A stretch of DNA of 35,011 bases from JAKAGE01 sp964416665. Its GTDB lineage: Bacteria; Patescibacteriota; Minisyncoccia; UBA6257; 2-01-FULL-56-20. Below, piece by piece: positions 14,781 through 23,238 of this stretch (positions are counted from its first letter, which is position 1; every line of letters starts with the position of its first letter). The stretch spans positions 1-35,011 of the forward strand of contig CAYQFA010000006.1 of assembly GCA_964416665.1 (NCBI GenBank), in the 5' to 3' direction. The notes under the pieces were generated by a model that was not told the DNA's origin, made no database searches, and worked only from the letters and a program-made list of their open reading frames with translations. Both the position numbers and the translations under genes were made by a program.

Positions 14781-16874
14781 TTACACGTCCAGATTCTGTA
14801 CGGTCGCGGCGTGAGCCTGGATGAAATTCTTGCGCGGCTCAACGGCGTCGCCCATCAGGGTGTCGAAAAGCTTATCGGCCTTCTCGGCGTCGGCTACCAT
14901 GACCTGTTTCATCAGACGCCTCTCCGGATTCATCGTGGTCTCCCACAATTGCTCAGCATTCATTTCGCCGAGACCTTTATACCGCTGGATGTTCGGCTGA
15001 CGCTTCCCGTCTCCCTGCCCTTCGGTCACGCCTTCCGGGACTTCGCCCTCGTCCCCTTCGGCAGCCGGTTCTTCCTCGATCTTTTTCTTTATGGCTGCAC
15101 CCATCTTCGCCGCCTTGCCCGTCGCCGGCGCAGCTTTCTGCATTTCCGCGATCACTTTTTCTTTCTCGTCGTCCGAAAACGCATAGCGCACCACCTTCCC
15201 GAGCTGGATGCGATAAAGCGGCGGCTGGGCGATATAAATATATCCCCCATCAACCACCTCGCGGAAGTAGCGATAGAACAGCGTGAGCAACAGCGTGCGA
15301 ATATGCGCACCATCAACGTCGGCATCGGTCATGATGATGATCTTGTGATAGCGGAGCTTTTCCATATTGAATTCCTCACCGATCGCCGTTCCGATCGCGA
15401 TGACGAGCGAACGCACTTCGGCATTCGCGAGCATTTTGTCGAGCCGCGCGCGCTCCACATTGAGTGGCTTACCGCGCAACGGCAAGATCGCCTGCGTGTG
15501 ACGATTGCGTCCCTGCTTGGCGGTACCGCCGGCGGAATCTCCCTCAACGATGAACAACTCGGAATCCGCGGCGATCTTGGAAGTACAGTCGGCCAGCTTG
15601 CCCGGCAACGTGAGCCCTTCGAATGCGCCTTTCCTCAACACCGTCTCGCGCGCCGCCTTTGCCGCCAACCGCGCCTTCGAGGTCAAAATGACCTTACTTA
15701 TTATGGACTTCGCTTCCTGTGGATGTTTTTCTAAAAAGCCTTTGAGCGCATCATTGATGACGGCCTCCGTTGCGGTGCGCGCCTCCGGATTGCCCAGCTT
15801 GGCTTTCGTTTGACCCTCGAACTGCGGCTCGCGCAGCTTCACCGAGAGCACCGCGATCAAGCCCTCGCGCACGTCATCGCTCGTGAGATTCTCTTCTTTC
15901 TCTTTAAGATAACCTTCACTGCGTGCATAGTTGTTGAGCGAGCGGGTGAGCGCCGAGCGGAATCCGGTAAGATGCATGCCACCCTCCGGCGTATAAATAT
16001 TGTTCGCAAAACTCATTTCCTGGACCCGGGTATCGTCCACGTAGAGGAATGCGCATTCGATGTCGAGCTTCTCGTGCTCCTTTTCCACGTAAAAAATATC
16101 TTCATTGAGGCGATTCTTTTTTTGTGATAAGAATTTTACAAATGAGAGCACGCCGCCCTCGAAATAAAAACCATAGAATTCCGGCACCGGTTTGCGGCGG
16201 TCAAAGAAATTGACGCGAACGCCTTTCGTGAGATACGCCTGCTGTCGCAAATGTTCCAGGATCGTCTTACCGTCGAATTCGATCACGGAAAAGATCTGTG
16301 GATCGGGCGAGAACATGACCTTCGTGCCGTGCCGCTTCGAAGCGCCGATCTTTTTCACTTTATATTCCGGTACGCCGCGCTTATATTCCTGCACGTACAG
16401 TCCGCCATCACGCTCAACTTCAACTTTGACCCACATGGAGAGTGCGTTGACCACCGAAACGCCGACGCCGTGCAGACCGCCGGACACTTTATACGAATCG
16501 CCGCCGAACTTTCCCCCGGCGTGGAGCGTCGTGAGCACCGTCTCGAGCGCGGACTTTTTTGTGTGCGAGTGGATGTCCACCGGAATGCCGCGGCCGTCGT
16601 CGGTGATTGAAACTTTATTGTCCGGCAAAAGTTCCACCGTGACCGTTTTTGCAAAGCCTGCCATCGCCTCGTCAATGGAATTATCAACGACTTCCCACAC
16701 CAAATGGTGCAAACCGGCGACACCCGTGGAGCCGATATACATACCCGGACGCTTGCGGACCGGCTCAAGCCCTTCGAGGACATAAATGTCCTTTGCTCCG
16801 TACGAGGCACTGCCCTTTGTATTGCTCACTTTTTCATCCTTTTTTGAAGCCTTTTTCGCGGTTTTTTCAGCCAT
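14781..16874 (-). CDS. gyrB: DNA gyrase subunit B
   Basis: 697 residues. The GHKL ATPase domain (~25-240) has VRKRPGMYIGST, VWEVVDNSIDEAMAG (catalytic Glu and Asn), DDGRGIPVDIH and GGLHGVGVSVVNALS. A transducer domain (~240-410) contains the ATP-lid Lys region QTKAKLGN. The Toprim domain (~435-560) has IVEGDSAGG, LPLRGKPLNV and MTDADVDGAHI. The C-terminal part has the IQRYKGLGEMNAEQLWETTM signature. An acidic and Ala-rich insertion (~585-630) precedes that signature. With GyrA it introduces negative supercoils. QRYKGLGEMN favours GyrB over ParE, though the two can be hard to separate. Confidence 0.94.
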   Translation of the reverse strand: MAEKTAKKASKKDEKVSNTKGSASYGAKDIYVLEGLEPVRKRPGMYIGSTGVAGLHHLVWEVVDNSIDEAMAGFAKTVTVELLPDNKVSITDDGRGIPVDIHSHTKKSALETVLTTLHAGGKFGGDSYKVSGGLHGVGVSVVNALSMWVKVEVERDGGLYVQEYKRGVPEYKVKKIGASKRHGTKVMFSPDPQIFSVIEFDGKTILEHLRQQAYLTKGVRVNFFDRRKPVPEFYGFYFEGGVLSFVKFLSQKKNRLNEDIFYVEKEHEKLDIECAFLYVDDTRVQEMSFANNIYTPEGGMHLTGFRSALTRSLNNYARSEGYLKEKEENLTSDDVREGLIAVLSVKLREPQFEGQTKAKLGNPEARTATEAVINDALKGFLEKHPQEAKSIISKVILTSKARLAAKAARETVLRKGAFEGLTLPGKLADCTSKIAADSELFIVEGDSAGGTAKQGRNRHTQAILPLRGKPLNVERARLDKMLANAEVRSLVIAIGTAIGEEFNMEKLRYHKIIIMTDADVDGAHIRTLLLTLFYRYFREVVDGGYIYIAQPPLYRIQLGKVVRYAFSDDEKEKVIAEMQKAAPATGKAAKMGAAIKKKIEEEPAAEGDEGEVPEGVTEGQGDGKRQPNIQRYKGLGEMNAEQLWETTMNPERRLMKQVMVADAEKADKLFDTLMGDAVEPRKNFIQAHAATVQNLDV

Positions 16875-16919
16875 TTTTATAGGTTTTTTCTTAAAAAATG
16901 CCTCGGGGGCAATATCAGT

Positions 16920-16949
16920 ATTTTAGCACGTTTTCGAGGAAAAAACCAA
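16920..16949 (-). promoter_or_regulatory. Promoter of gyrB
   Basis: TAAAAT (16920-16925) preceded by TGC, with TTGGTT (16944-16949) at 18-nt spacing. Unlike most genes here it leaves a leader of about 39 nt before ATG 16874. Confidence 0.55.
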
Positions 16950-17051
16950 GAGAAAATTTAATGATTGAGGAGTTCAACCCATATGCCGTTTTCTCTCCTT
17001 TTTGACTTTTAGCCTCCGCACGGTCCCCGGCAAAAAAAGAAGGGCACGAAG

Positions 17052-17135
17052 ATCATCAGGCAGACGGGCAAAGCTATTTCCGGCTCGTGATAAGAATAAT
17101 TCGCCGGAAATAGCTTTGCCCGTCTGCCTGATGAT
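17052..17135 (-). terminator. Long perfect hairpin at the 3' end of the S53 peptidase gene
   Basis: Perfect 33-bp inverted repeat (17052-17084 / 17103-17135) with an 18-nt loop. It starts 2 nt after the peptidase stop codon (17138-17140). A T-run appears only ~14 nt beyond the stem on the minus strand. Confidence 0.75.
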
Positions 17136-17137
17136 AT

Positions 17138-18277
17138 TTAGAACTTCACCGTCTGCGGGCTTCCCAGTCCCGTCACGTAGTCATACCGCTTTCGGGCGTC
17201 GCAATAATAAGTGCAATCGCCGTTGGAACCACTCGTGATATCGCGGAAATATTTGAGCGTGCTCGTGGAGGCTTTGTCGGTATAAAACTTCGTAAGTGCG
17301 GCAGAGCCGCCGAGTGCTTGGATGGCGGCCCACTGCGGAGCCCCGGCGCTCGTGCCGCCGACAGTATCCCACGAACCCTTCGCCTTGGTACCACTGCCCG
17401 TCGTGATGTAGATCGGATATCCTGACGCAGGATCGGCATCATATGAAACATCGGGAATCGCACGCATACCATTGGCCTTTGATATCTTATATGCCGTCTG
17501 GTAAGCCGGCTCCTTTTCATACGCGCTCACGCCACCGCCGCTCCCCGACCACGCGGTCTCGGCGACAAGCGCGCCGGTCGATGAGAACGCGAGCGACGTG
17601 CCGCCCACGCCGATCACATTTGGCGACGATGCGGGCCAACTTGCGCCGGTGCCATCATCGCCCGATGAGGCAAAGAATGCGGCGGCAGGATTCGCTTTGT
17701 CCATAAAGTGCGCATCGTACGAAAGCTCGTCTGAAAATTCTGCACCTCCCCAACTCATTGACACCGCCACCACATCCTTCCGCGACGTGGCATAGTCGAT
17801 CGCACTCAAAAGATTGGCGCCGCTCGGCGTCTTTGCCTCGACCAGTAATATCTTCGCGCTCGGCGCGATCGCATGTGCCCACTCCACGTCAAGCGACGTT
17901 TCCATTGCCCAGCCACTGTTCGATGCGGTCGAGCTTGCCATTTTATGCTTTTCAAAACAGCCGTTCGCGGTAGTGCACTGTGGCAAGTCAAATTGCTTGT
18001 CGAACGCTGCAAGATCGTTCTCCATATTCGCATCGTCATATGCGTCAATAAGCGCGATCGTCCCCTTCCCGCCGGCCGCAGGCAAGTTGTAGATCTTCTT
18101 TATTTCCGACGGCGTTACGCCTGATGGCGTACTTTGCGCCGATTTGTAAACATGCACCGGTGGGCGGCCCTGAAAATTTGCAAAGCGGTACGACGCTTTG
18201 ACGACACCGAAAGGAGCTGACGCGGAAGCGGTCGCGATGATCGCGGCAAACACCGCACATATTTTTTTATGTTTCAT
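17138..18277 (-). CDS. S53-family (sedolisin) serine peptidase, secreted
   Basis: 379 residues from ATG 18277. The N-terminus MKHKKICAVFAAIIATASASA is a Sec signal peptide. The catalytic domain follows almost at once (VTPSEIKKIYNLP at ~54). The triad is visible as E126-x3-D130 (METSLDVEWAH) and S310 (GGTSAGAPQWAA), with the oxyanion Asp in SSGDDG (~207). The calcium site is at the C-terminus (FRDITSGSNG...YDYVTGLGSP). Family members are acid-stable endopeptidases made with a ~180-residue prodomain; that prodomain is missing here. A possible disulfide pair is C101/C107, with C355/C359 near the calcium site. It is likely extracellular and may supply peptides. A -10 box ends 7 nt before the ATG. 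Confidence 0.9.
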   Translation of the reverse strand: MKHKKICAVFAAIIATASASAPFGVVKASYRFANFQGRPPVHVYKSAQSTPSGVTPSEIKKIYNLPAAGGKGTIALIDAYDDANMENDLAAFDKQFDLPQCTTANGCFEKHKMASSTASNSGWAMETSLDVEWAHAIAPSAKILLVEAKTPSGANLLSAIDYATSRKDVVAVSMSWGGAEFSDELSYDAHFMDKANPAAAFFASSGDDGTGASWPASSPNVIGVGGTSLAFSSTGALVAETAWSGSGGGVSAYEKEPAYQTAYKISKANGMRAIPDVSYDADPASGYPIYITTGSGTKAKGSWDTVGGTSAGAPQWAAIQALGGSAALTKFYTDKASTSTLKYFRDITSGSNGDCTYYCDARKRYDYVTGLGSPQTVKF

Positions 18278-18284
18278 ATGCAGC

Positions 18285-18290
18285 AGTGTA
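18285..18290 (-). promoter_or_regulatory. -10 box of the S53 peptidase gene
   Basis: TACACT on the minus strand ends 7 nt before ATG 18277, predicting a leaderless mRNA and excluding the in-frame codon at 18301. Confidence 0.5.
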
Positions 18291-18323
18291 CACCGCCACA
18301 CATAAAGAATTCCTTAAAAGAAA

Positions 18324-20312
18324 TTACCAGATTTTCACGCGGTCCTCGGGCGGACGCCACAATGCGTCACCCTCCTTCACGCCGAACGATTCATAGAATT
18401 CCGACATTTCCGAAAGTGGCCCGTTGACGCGGCACAACGACGGAGAGTGCGGATCGATCTGCACCTGCAAACGCAACGCCTCATCGCGGATGCCGCCGCG
18501 CTCCGTCATGGCATAGCTTACGAAAAATCGTGCACGGGGCGAAAGGCCATCTATCAATTCGTCCTCCTGGGAACCGCTCTTTGCCGACGCATCGGCAAGC
18601 GCAAGCATCAGGGCATCGTAGGCGACGACGAGCCCGCCAAGGTCGGCGATATTCTCGCCGAGCGTCAATTTGCCGTTGATGTACAATCCCGGCAGGACTT
18701 CATACCCGTCAAAATGCCGGGCGAGGCGGGCGGTCTGCGCATCAAAACGCTCCTTGTCCTCCTTCGTCCACCAATTCTCAAGATTGCCGTTCAGGTCGAA
18801 GAGCGCGCCCTGATCGTCGAAGCCGTGCGTGAGCTCATGGCCGATGACCGTACCGATACCGCCGTAATTCGAAGCGAGGTCGGCGTTTGGATCGAAAAAC
18901 GGCGGCTGGAGGATCGCTGCGGGGAACAACATCTCGTTCATGGTCGGGTTGTAACACGCATTCACCGACTGCACGGACATATACCATTCCGACCGATCCA
19001 CCGGCCTGCCAATCTTTTTTGTCTGGCGATCGAACTCGAATGCGTGAGCACTCACATAATTTTCCGCGTATGACCCGGAACCGATCCGCAGGCCGCTGAT
19101 ATCCTTCCATTTGTCGGGATAACCGAGCTTCCTGCCGACGTTGTCGAGCTTTAGCAACGCCTTTTGTTTCGTTTCGGCGCTCATCCAATCGAGCTTCTCT
19201 ATCCGATTCCGATAAGCCGCGACAAGATGATCAACAAGTATATTGATCTTCGCCTTCGCATCCTCGCTGAAATGTTCCTTGATATAAAGTTCACCCACCG
19301 CTTCGTCGAGCATCTTGTTCACAACGCCCAGCACTCTCCGCCAGCGCGGTCTCATTTCGGTCGCGCCCGCGAAAGTTTTGCCGTAAAAATCAAAAACTTT
19401 TTTATCGAATGTTTCGCCCAGGAAATTCGCCAAGCCGTTCGCTATGTGCCATTTCAAATAGATCTTGATGTTCTCAAGCGTTGTGGCGGTGAATATCTCG
19501 CTCACTTCCTCTATGAATTTTGGCTGACAGACAATAATATATTCCGGCACCGGAATGCCTGCAGCCGAAAAATATCGCCCCCAGTTTATGTTCGGCGCCC
19601 GTTTGGCAAGTTCGGCAGGCGTCATCTTGTTGTATTGCGGCTCGATATCGCGCAGCTCGACGCGCGTCATGGAGACAGTGGCAAGCTGGTGCTCGATCTC
19701 CATGATCGTTTGCATTTCCGCACCCGCGTCCGCGATTCCAACAACCGGAGCATTCATTAACATATCGGCGCCGTAACTCGAATACTTCGCGCGAATCGCT
19801 CTGCTTTTCTCATCTTCGTTCAAGTAATAATCGCGATCCGGCAAGCCAAGTCCGGCCTGTGACAAATAGAGCGCCATCACGTCGCTTTTTTTCAGATCCT
19901 GGTCAACATCGACGCGCCAAAAAGCATCAACACCGTCGCGATGCAATTTCCCAATGACATCCGCAAGATCGTCAAAATTCTGCGCGGCGTTCACTGCGTC
20001 GACAAATTCCTTGAGCGGCGCGTCTTTTAAAGACCCAAGCTTTTCCACGTCCATGCCGGTGGCATAAAAGTCCCGCACCTTCCTGGCGTTCGCGTCCAAC
20101 GTGCTACCATTTTCGCCATTAATTTTCTCTAAAATGGCCTTGAGTTGGTGATCAACCTCAACGTGCAAAACATTGAACGCGCCCCACCGCGATTCCTCCG
20201 GTGGGATCGGGTTCGCGGCGATCCACTTTGCATTGGCATAGTGGAAAAAATCATCCGCCGGCTTGACCGATGGATCGAAATTATCCGGATGGATGGTATA
20301 AGATGATGGCAT
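18324..20312 (-). CDS. pepO: M13-family (neprilysin/PepO-like) zinc metallopeptidase
   Basis: 662 residues from ATG 20312. The N-terminal M13 domain begins DNFDPSVKPADDFFHYANAKWI (~10-31), a strong family mark. The peptidase part has NACYNPTMNEMLFPAAILQPPFF (~451-473), zinc motif HELTH (~492-496; full context GTVIGHELTHGFDDQGALFD) and ENIADLGG (~553-560), whose Glu is the third zinc ligand. The C-terminal RVNGPLSEMSEFYESFGV and a final W-containing end (VKIW) also fit. No signal peptide or membrane helix, so it is probably cytoplasmic, degrading short peptides. It lies 46 nt upstream of the S53 peptidase with its own promoter. Confidence 0.94.
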   Translation of the reverse strand: MPSSYTIHPDNFDPSVKPADDFFHYANAKWIAANPIPPEESRWGAFNVLHVEVDHQLKAILEKINGENGSTLDANARKVRDFYATGMDVEKLGSLKDAPLKEFVDAVNAAQNFDDLADVIGKLHRDGVDAFWRVDVDQDLKKSDVMALYLSQAGLGLPDRDYYLNEDEKSRAIRAKYSSYGADMLMNAPVVGIADAGAEMQTIMEIEHQLATVSMTRVELRDIEPQYNKMTPAELAKRAPNINWGRYFSAAGIPVPEYIIVCQPKFIEEVSEIFTATTLENIKIYLKWHIANGLANFLGETFDKKVFDFYGKTFAGATEMRPRWRRVLGVVNKMLDEAVGELYIKEHFSEDAKAKINILVDHLVAAYRNRIEKLDWMSAETKQKALLKLDNVGRKLGYPDKWKDISGLRIGSGSYAENYVSAHAFEFDRQTKKIGRPVDRSEWYMSVQSVNACYNPTMNEMLFPAAILQPPFFDPNADLASNYGGIGTVIGHELTHGFDDQGALFDLNGNLENWWTKEDKERFDAQTARLARHFDGYEVLPGLYINGKLTLGENIADLGGLVVAYDALMLALADASAKSGSQEDELIDGLSPRARFFVSYAMTERGGIRDEALRLQVQIDPHSPSLCRVNGPLSEMSEFYESFGVKEGDALWRPPEDRVKIW

Positions 20313-20319
20313 GCCGTAC

Positions 20320-20325
20320 ATAGTA
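20320..20325 (-). promoter_or_regulatory. -10 box of the M13 peptidase gene
   Basis: TACTAT preceded by TTG; it ends 7 nt before ATG 20312. It is divergent from the promoter at 20376. Confidence 0.45.
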
Positions 20326-20375
20326 CAACGCACGCACCAAAAGTGCGAGCCCTATCGTAGTACCACCACTAACCG

Positions 20376-20381
20376 TACAAT
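20376..20381 (+). promoter_or_regulatory. -10 box of the FMN-binding protein gene
   Basis: TACAAT ends 6 nt before ATG 20388, again predicting a leaderless message. It would drive the FMN-protein/apbE/NqrB-FNR operon. Confidence 0.5.
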
Positions 20382-20387
20382 TTCCTT

Positions 20388-20954
20388 ATGGACTCGAACC
20401 TCAAAAAATATATGATCGGCGCTATCATTGTTCTCGCTTTTTTTGCTTACCTTGTTCTCAGCGGCAGTAATGACAGCAGCCAAAATTCACCGGCCGTGAC
20501 GGAAGCCACGGCTCCGCCGCCTGCTGCGAGCGGGACGACCACGGAAGCTGTCGCCACGGGGAGCGCCGTGCAGACTCCGGCGGGAACGCCTCCGACAACC
20601 GGCGGAGGCATGGCTGCGGGACCGACGACCAGCAACACAAACGCCACCGCTGCTGCTGCCGTGAGCACCGGCCAATATAAAAACGGTACCTATACCGGTC
20701 CGGTCGCCGATGCGTTTTACGGCAGTCTCCAAGTTGCCGCAGTGGTTCAGGGCGGTCAACTTACCGATGTGCAATTCCTTCAATCCCCCCAAGACGGCGG
20801 ACACACAAAAAAAATAACCGAAACGGCGCTTCCTATTCTGAAACAGGAAGCTATCTCGGCACAAAGCGCGCAGGTAAGCGTTGTTTCCGGCGCAACACAG
20901 ACAAGCGAGGCCTTCCAACAGTCTCTTGCCGGTGCGCTCGCACAAGCGAAATAA
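20388..20954 (+). CDS. Membrane-anchored FMN-binding domain protein (RnfG/NqrC-like)
   Basis: 188 residues: an N-terminal membrane anchor (~9-25), a long Ala/Thr/Pro/Gly-rich linker (~30-95), then a FMN-binding domain (~96-188) with YKNGTYTG, YGSLQVAAVVQGGQLTDVQFLQSPQDGGHT and the flavinylation motif VSGATQTSEAFQQSL. T170 in SGAT is the expected site of covalent FMN attachment by ApbE. The domain should face the outside of the membrane. The ApbE transferase is the next gene, and the NqrB/FNR fusion follows, so this is the probable electron-accepting or relay subunit. Confidence 0.88.
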   Translation: MDSNLKKYMIGAIIVLAFFAYLVLSGSNDSSQNSPAVTEATAPPPAASGTTTEAVATGSAVQTPAGTPPTTGGGMAAGPTTSNTNATAAAAVSTGQYKNGTYTGPVADAFYGSLQVAAVVQGGQLTDVQFLQSPQDGGHTKKITETALPILKQEAISAQSAQVSVVSGATQTSEAFQQSLAGALAQAK

Positions 20955-20987
20955 AAAACCGCGGAATTTTCGCGGGTAAAGACCAAT

Positions 20988-21740
20988 ATGAAACAAACGC
21001 GCATACTCATGGGAATGCCGGTTACGATCGAGATAGTGGATCCCGCCACGGACGGGAAGATTTTCGATGAGGTCTACAACTATTTCACGCATATTGACGA
21101 AACCTTCAGCACGTACAAAACCACCAGCGAGATCAGCGCAATCAATAACGACGGCATGCCGCGCGCGGAATGGAGCGAGGAAATGAGCATGGTCTTTCTT
21201 CTCGCCGAGGAAACCAAGCAGGCGACCGGCGGCTACTTCGATATCAAGAAACCCGACGGCAGTTATGATCCATCGGGGCTCGTAAAGGGCTGGGCCATTT
21301 GGAACGCGGCGCAGCTGCTCGAGAAGAAAGGATATAAAAATTTCTATGTCGATGCGGGCGGAGATATCCAGTCGCAAGGACATGATATCAACGGCAAGAA
21401 ATGGTCGGTCGGGATAAAAGATCCATGGCATTCGCACGAGAACGTCAAAGTGGTCTACGTAACGAACGAGGGCGTCGCGACATCGGGAACTTATATTCGC
21501 GGCGAGCATATCTACAACCCCAAGACCGGCGCACCCGCGAATGAGATCGTGAGCCTCACGGTGACCGGCCCGAATATCTACGAAGCCGACCGATTCGCCA
21601 CGGCCGCTTTCGCGATGGGAGAGAACGCCATCCACTTCATTGAGTCCCTTCCCGGTTTTGAGGGCTATATGATAGATAAGAACAAGGTCGCGACCATGAC
21701 GACGGACTTTGAAAAATATACTCATGCTGACCCTCATTGA
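20988..21740 (+). CDS. apbE: FAD:protein FMN transferase
   Basis: 250 residues. ApbE transfers FMN from FAD to a Thr in SGAT-type motifs. Visible marks: MGMPVTIEI, HIDETFSTYKTTSEISAINND (~36-56), GGYFDIKKPDGSYDPSGLVKGWAI (~85-108), VDAGGDIQSQG (~124-134) and GVATSGTYIRGEHIYNPKTG (~164-183) with the His and Asp/Thr metal site, and DRFATAAFAMG. There is no lipoprotein signal, unlike many ApbE proteins, so its location is uncertain. It lies between its likely substrate and an electron-transfer subunit that it overlaps by 17 nt. Confidence 0.93.
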   Translation: MKQTRILMGMPVTIEIVDPATDGKIFDEVYNYFTHIDETFSTYKTTSEISAINNDGMPRAEWSEEMSMVFLLAEETKQATGGYFDIKKPDGSYDPSGLVKGWAIWNAAQLLEKKGYKNFYVDAGGDIQSQGHDINGKKWSVGIKDPWHSHENVKVVYVTNEGVATSGTYIRGEHIYNPKTGAPANEIVSLTVTGPNIYEADRFATAAFAMGENAIHFIESLPGFEGYMIDKNKVATMTTDFEKYTHADPH

Positions 21741-23226
21741 CCGATTTTTAAACAAGATCACGATGTACCGTCTGGTACTCTACTATCTGCTCGCGCTTAT
21801 CGTGGTCGCGGCGATATTCGGCGCCGTCGGCATCCTTCCCTATAGCCCGGTCGCGATCATCTTCACGACGGTATTCCTGGTCTTTCTCGCATGGCTGACG
21901 AACGGCATTCTCGCTTACCTCTTTAACGCACAGCCCAACGCCGAGTCCGCGTACATCACAGCGCTCATCCTCGCGCTTATTATCACGCCGGGCGAACCGA
22001 ACAATCTCTCTTTCGCGATGTTCCTTTTCTGGGCGATAGTCTTTGCGATGGCATCGAAATATATATTGACCATCGGCAAAAAACATATCTTCAACCCGGC
22101 GGCAGTCGCCGTCGTCATCACCGCGTTCGCCATGAACCAATCGGCAAGCTGGTGGATCGGCGGAAACCTCCCCATGATGGCGTTCATCATCATCGGCGGG
22201 CTGCTTATTGTCCGAAAGATCCAGCGCTTCGACCTCGCGCTCGCGTTCCTTGGCGGCACGATCGTGAGCGACCTCGTCACGCACATAGGCTATGATCCGC
22301 TCTCGACACTCCAGAAGGTCGCGCTCCATACGCCGATCTTCTTCTTCGCATCCATTATGATCACCGAGCCGCTCACCACTCCGGCAACGCGGCCGTGGCG
22401 CATCGAGTACGGCGCGCTCGTCGGTCTTCTTTTTTCGCCCGCGATCCATCTCGGCTCGATCTATTCCACGCCGGAGCTCGCGCTCATCATCGGCAATATT
22501 TTCTCCTATGTGGTGAGCCCCAAGATAAAACAGGTCTTGCGGCTGAGAGAGAAGACATTGGTCGGCGAAAATATCTACGACTTCGCCTTCGCGACGGAAA
22601 GCGGCACGCCGATGAAGTTCACGCCGGGACAATATCTCGAATGGACGCTTGGCCACGCGCCGTCCGACACGCGCGGCAACCGCCGTTATTTCACGATCGC
22701 GTCGTCGCCCACCGAACGCGACGTGCATCTTGGCGTCAAATTCTACGAACCGTCGAGCAGCTTCAAAAAAGCCATGCTCGCCCTCAAGCCCGGCAGATCG
22801 ACGATCGTCGCGGGGAATCTTGCGGGCGACTTCACGATGCCGGCAAACCCCGCGCGAAAACTTGCCTTCATCGCTGGCGGCATCGGTATCACGCCGTTCA
22901 GAAGCATGGTGAAATATCTTGTCGATAAAAATGAGCGACGTGATGTGGTCCTGCTCTACTCGAACAGGACGACTGCCGAAATAGCCTATCGGGAAGTATT
23001 CGACGAAGCGCAAAAGAAGCTTGGTATGAAAACGGTCTATATCGCTACCGGCACGCAGGGACGGGTCACGCCGGAGCGCGTGAAAAAAGAGATCCCCGAC
23101 TACCGCAAGCGCATGTTCTATATCTCCGGGACGCGAGCGATGGTGGTCGCGTTTGAAAAAGCCCTGCACGACCTCGGTGTCCCGAAGACGCACATCAAAA
23201 TCGACTTCTTCCCGGGATTCGCTTAA
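21724..23226 (+). CDS. NqrB/RnfD-like membrane domain fused to FAD/NAD(P) ferredoxin-reductase domain
   Basis: 500 residues from ATG 21724 (a TTG at 21709 is less likely). Residues ~15-265 form 8-10 membrane helices with NqrB/RnfD marks KKHIFNPAAVAV (~119-130) and MITEPLTTPATRPWR (~212-226). The SGAT flavinylation motif of NqrB/RnfD is not present. Residues ~270-500 are an FNR module: FTPGQYLEW (~299-307), RRYFTIASSP (~320-329, FAD), GGIGITPFRSM (~385-395, NAD(P)) and FYISGTRAMV. It should move electrons from NAD(P)H through FAD across or into the membrane, to the flavinylated partner protein. The 17-nt overlap with apbE implies translational coupling. Confidence 0.85.
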   Translation: MLTLIDRFLNKITMYRLVLYYLLALIVVAAIFGAVGILPYSPVAIIFTTVFLVFLAWLTNGILAYLFNAQPNAESAYITALILALIITPGEPNNLSFAMFLFWAIVFAMASKYILTIGKKHIFNPAAVAVVITAFAMNQSASWWIGGNLPMMAFIIIGGLLIVRKIQRFDLALAFLGGTIVSDLVTHIGYDPLSTLQKVALHTPIFFFASIMITEPLTTPATRPWRIEYGALVGLLFSPAIHLGSIYSTPELALIIGNIFSYVVSPKIKQVLRLREKTLVGENIYDFAFATESGTPMKFTPGQYLEWTLGHAPSDTRGNRRYFTIASSPTERDVHLGVKFYEPSSSFKKAMLALKPGRSTIVAGNLAGDFTMPANPARKLAFIAGGIGITPFRSMVKYLVDKNERRDVVLLYSNRTTAEIAYREVFDEAQKKLGMKTVYIATGTQGRVTPERVKKEIPDYRKRMFYISGTRAMVVAFEKALHDLGVPKTHIKIDFFPGFA

Positions 23227-23238
23227 AATAGGGGTATT

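Noticed and set aside
14811..16785. Several long plus-strand frames opposite gyrB
   Set aside because: No family features; complement of a clearly identified gyrB.
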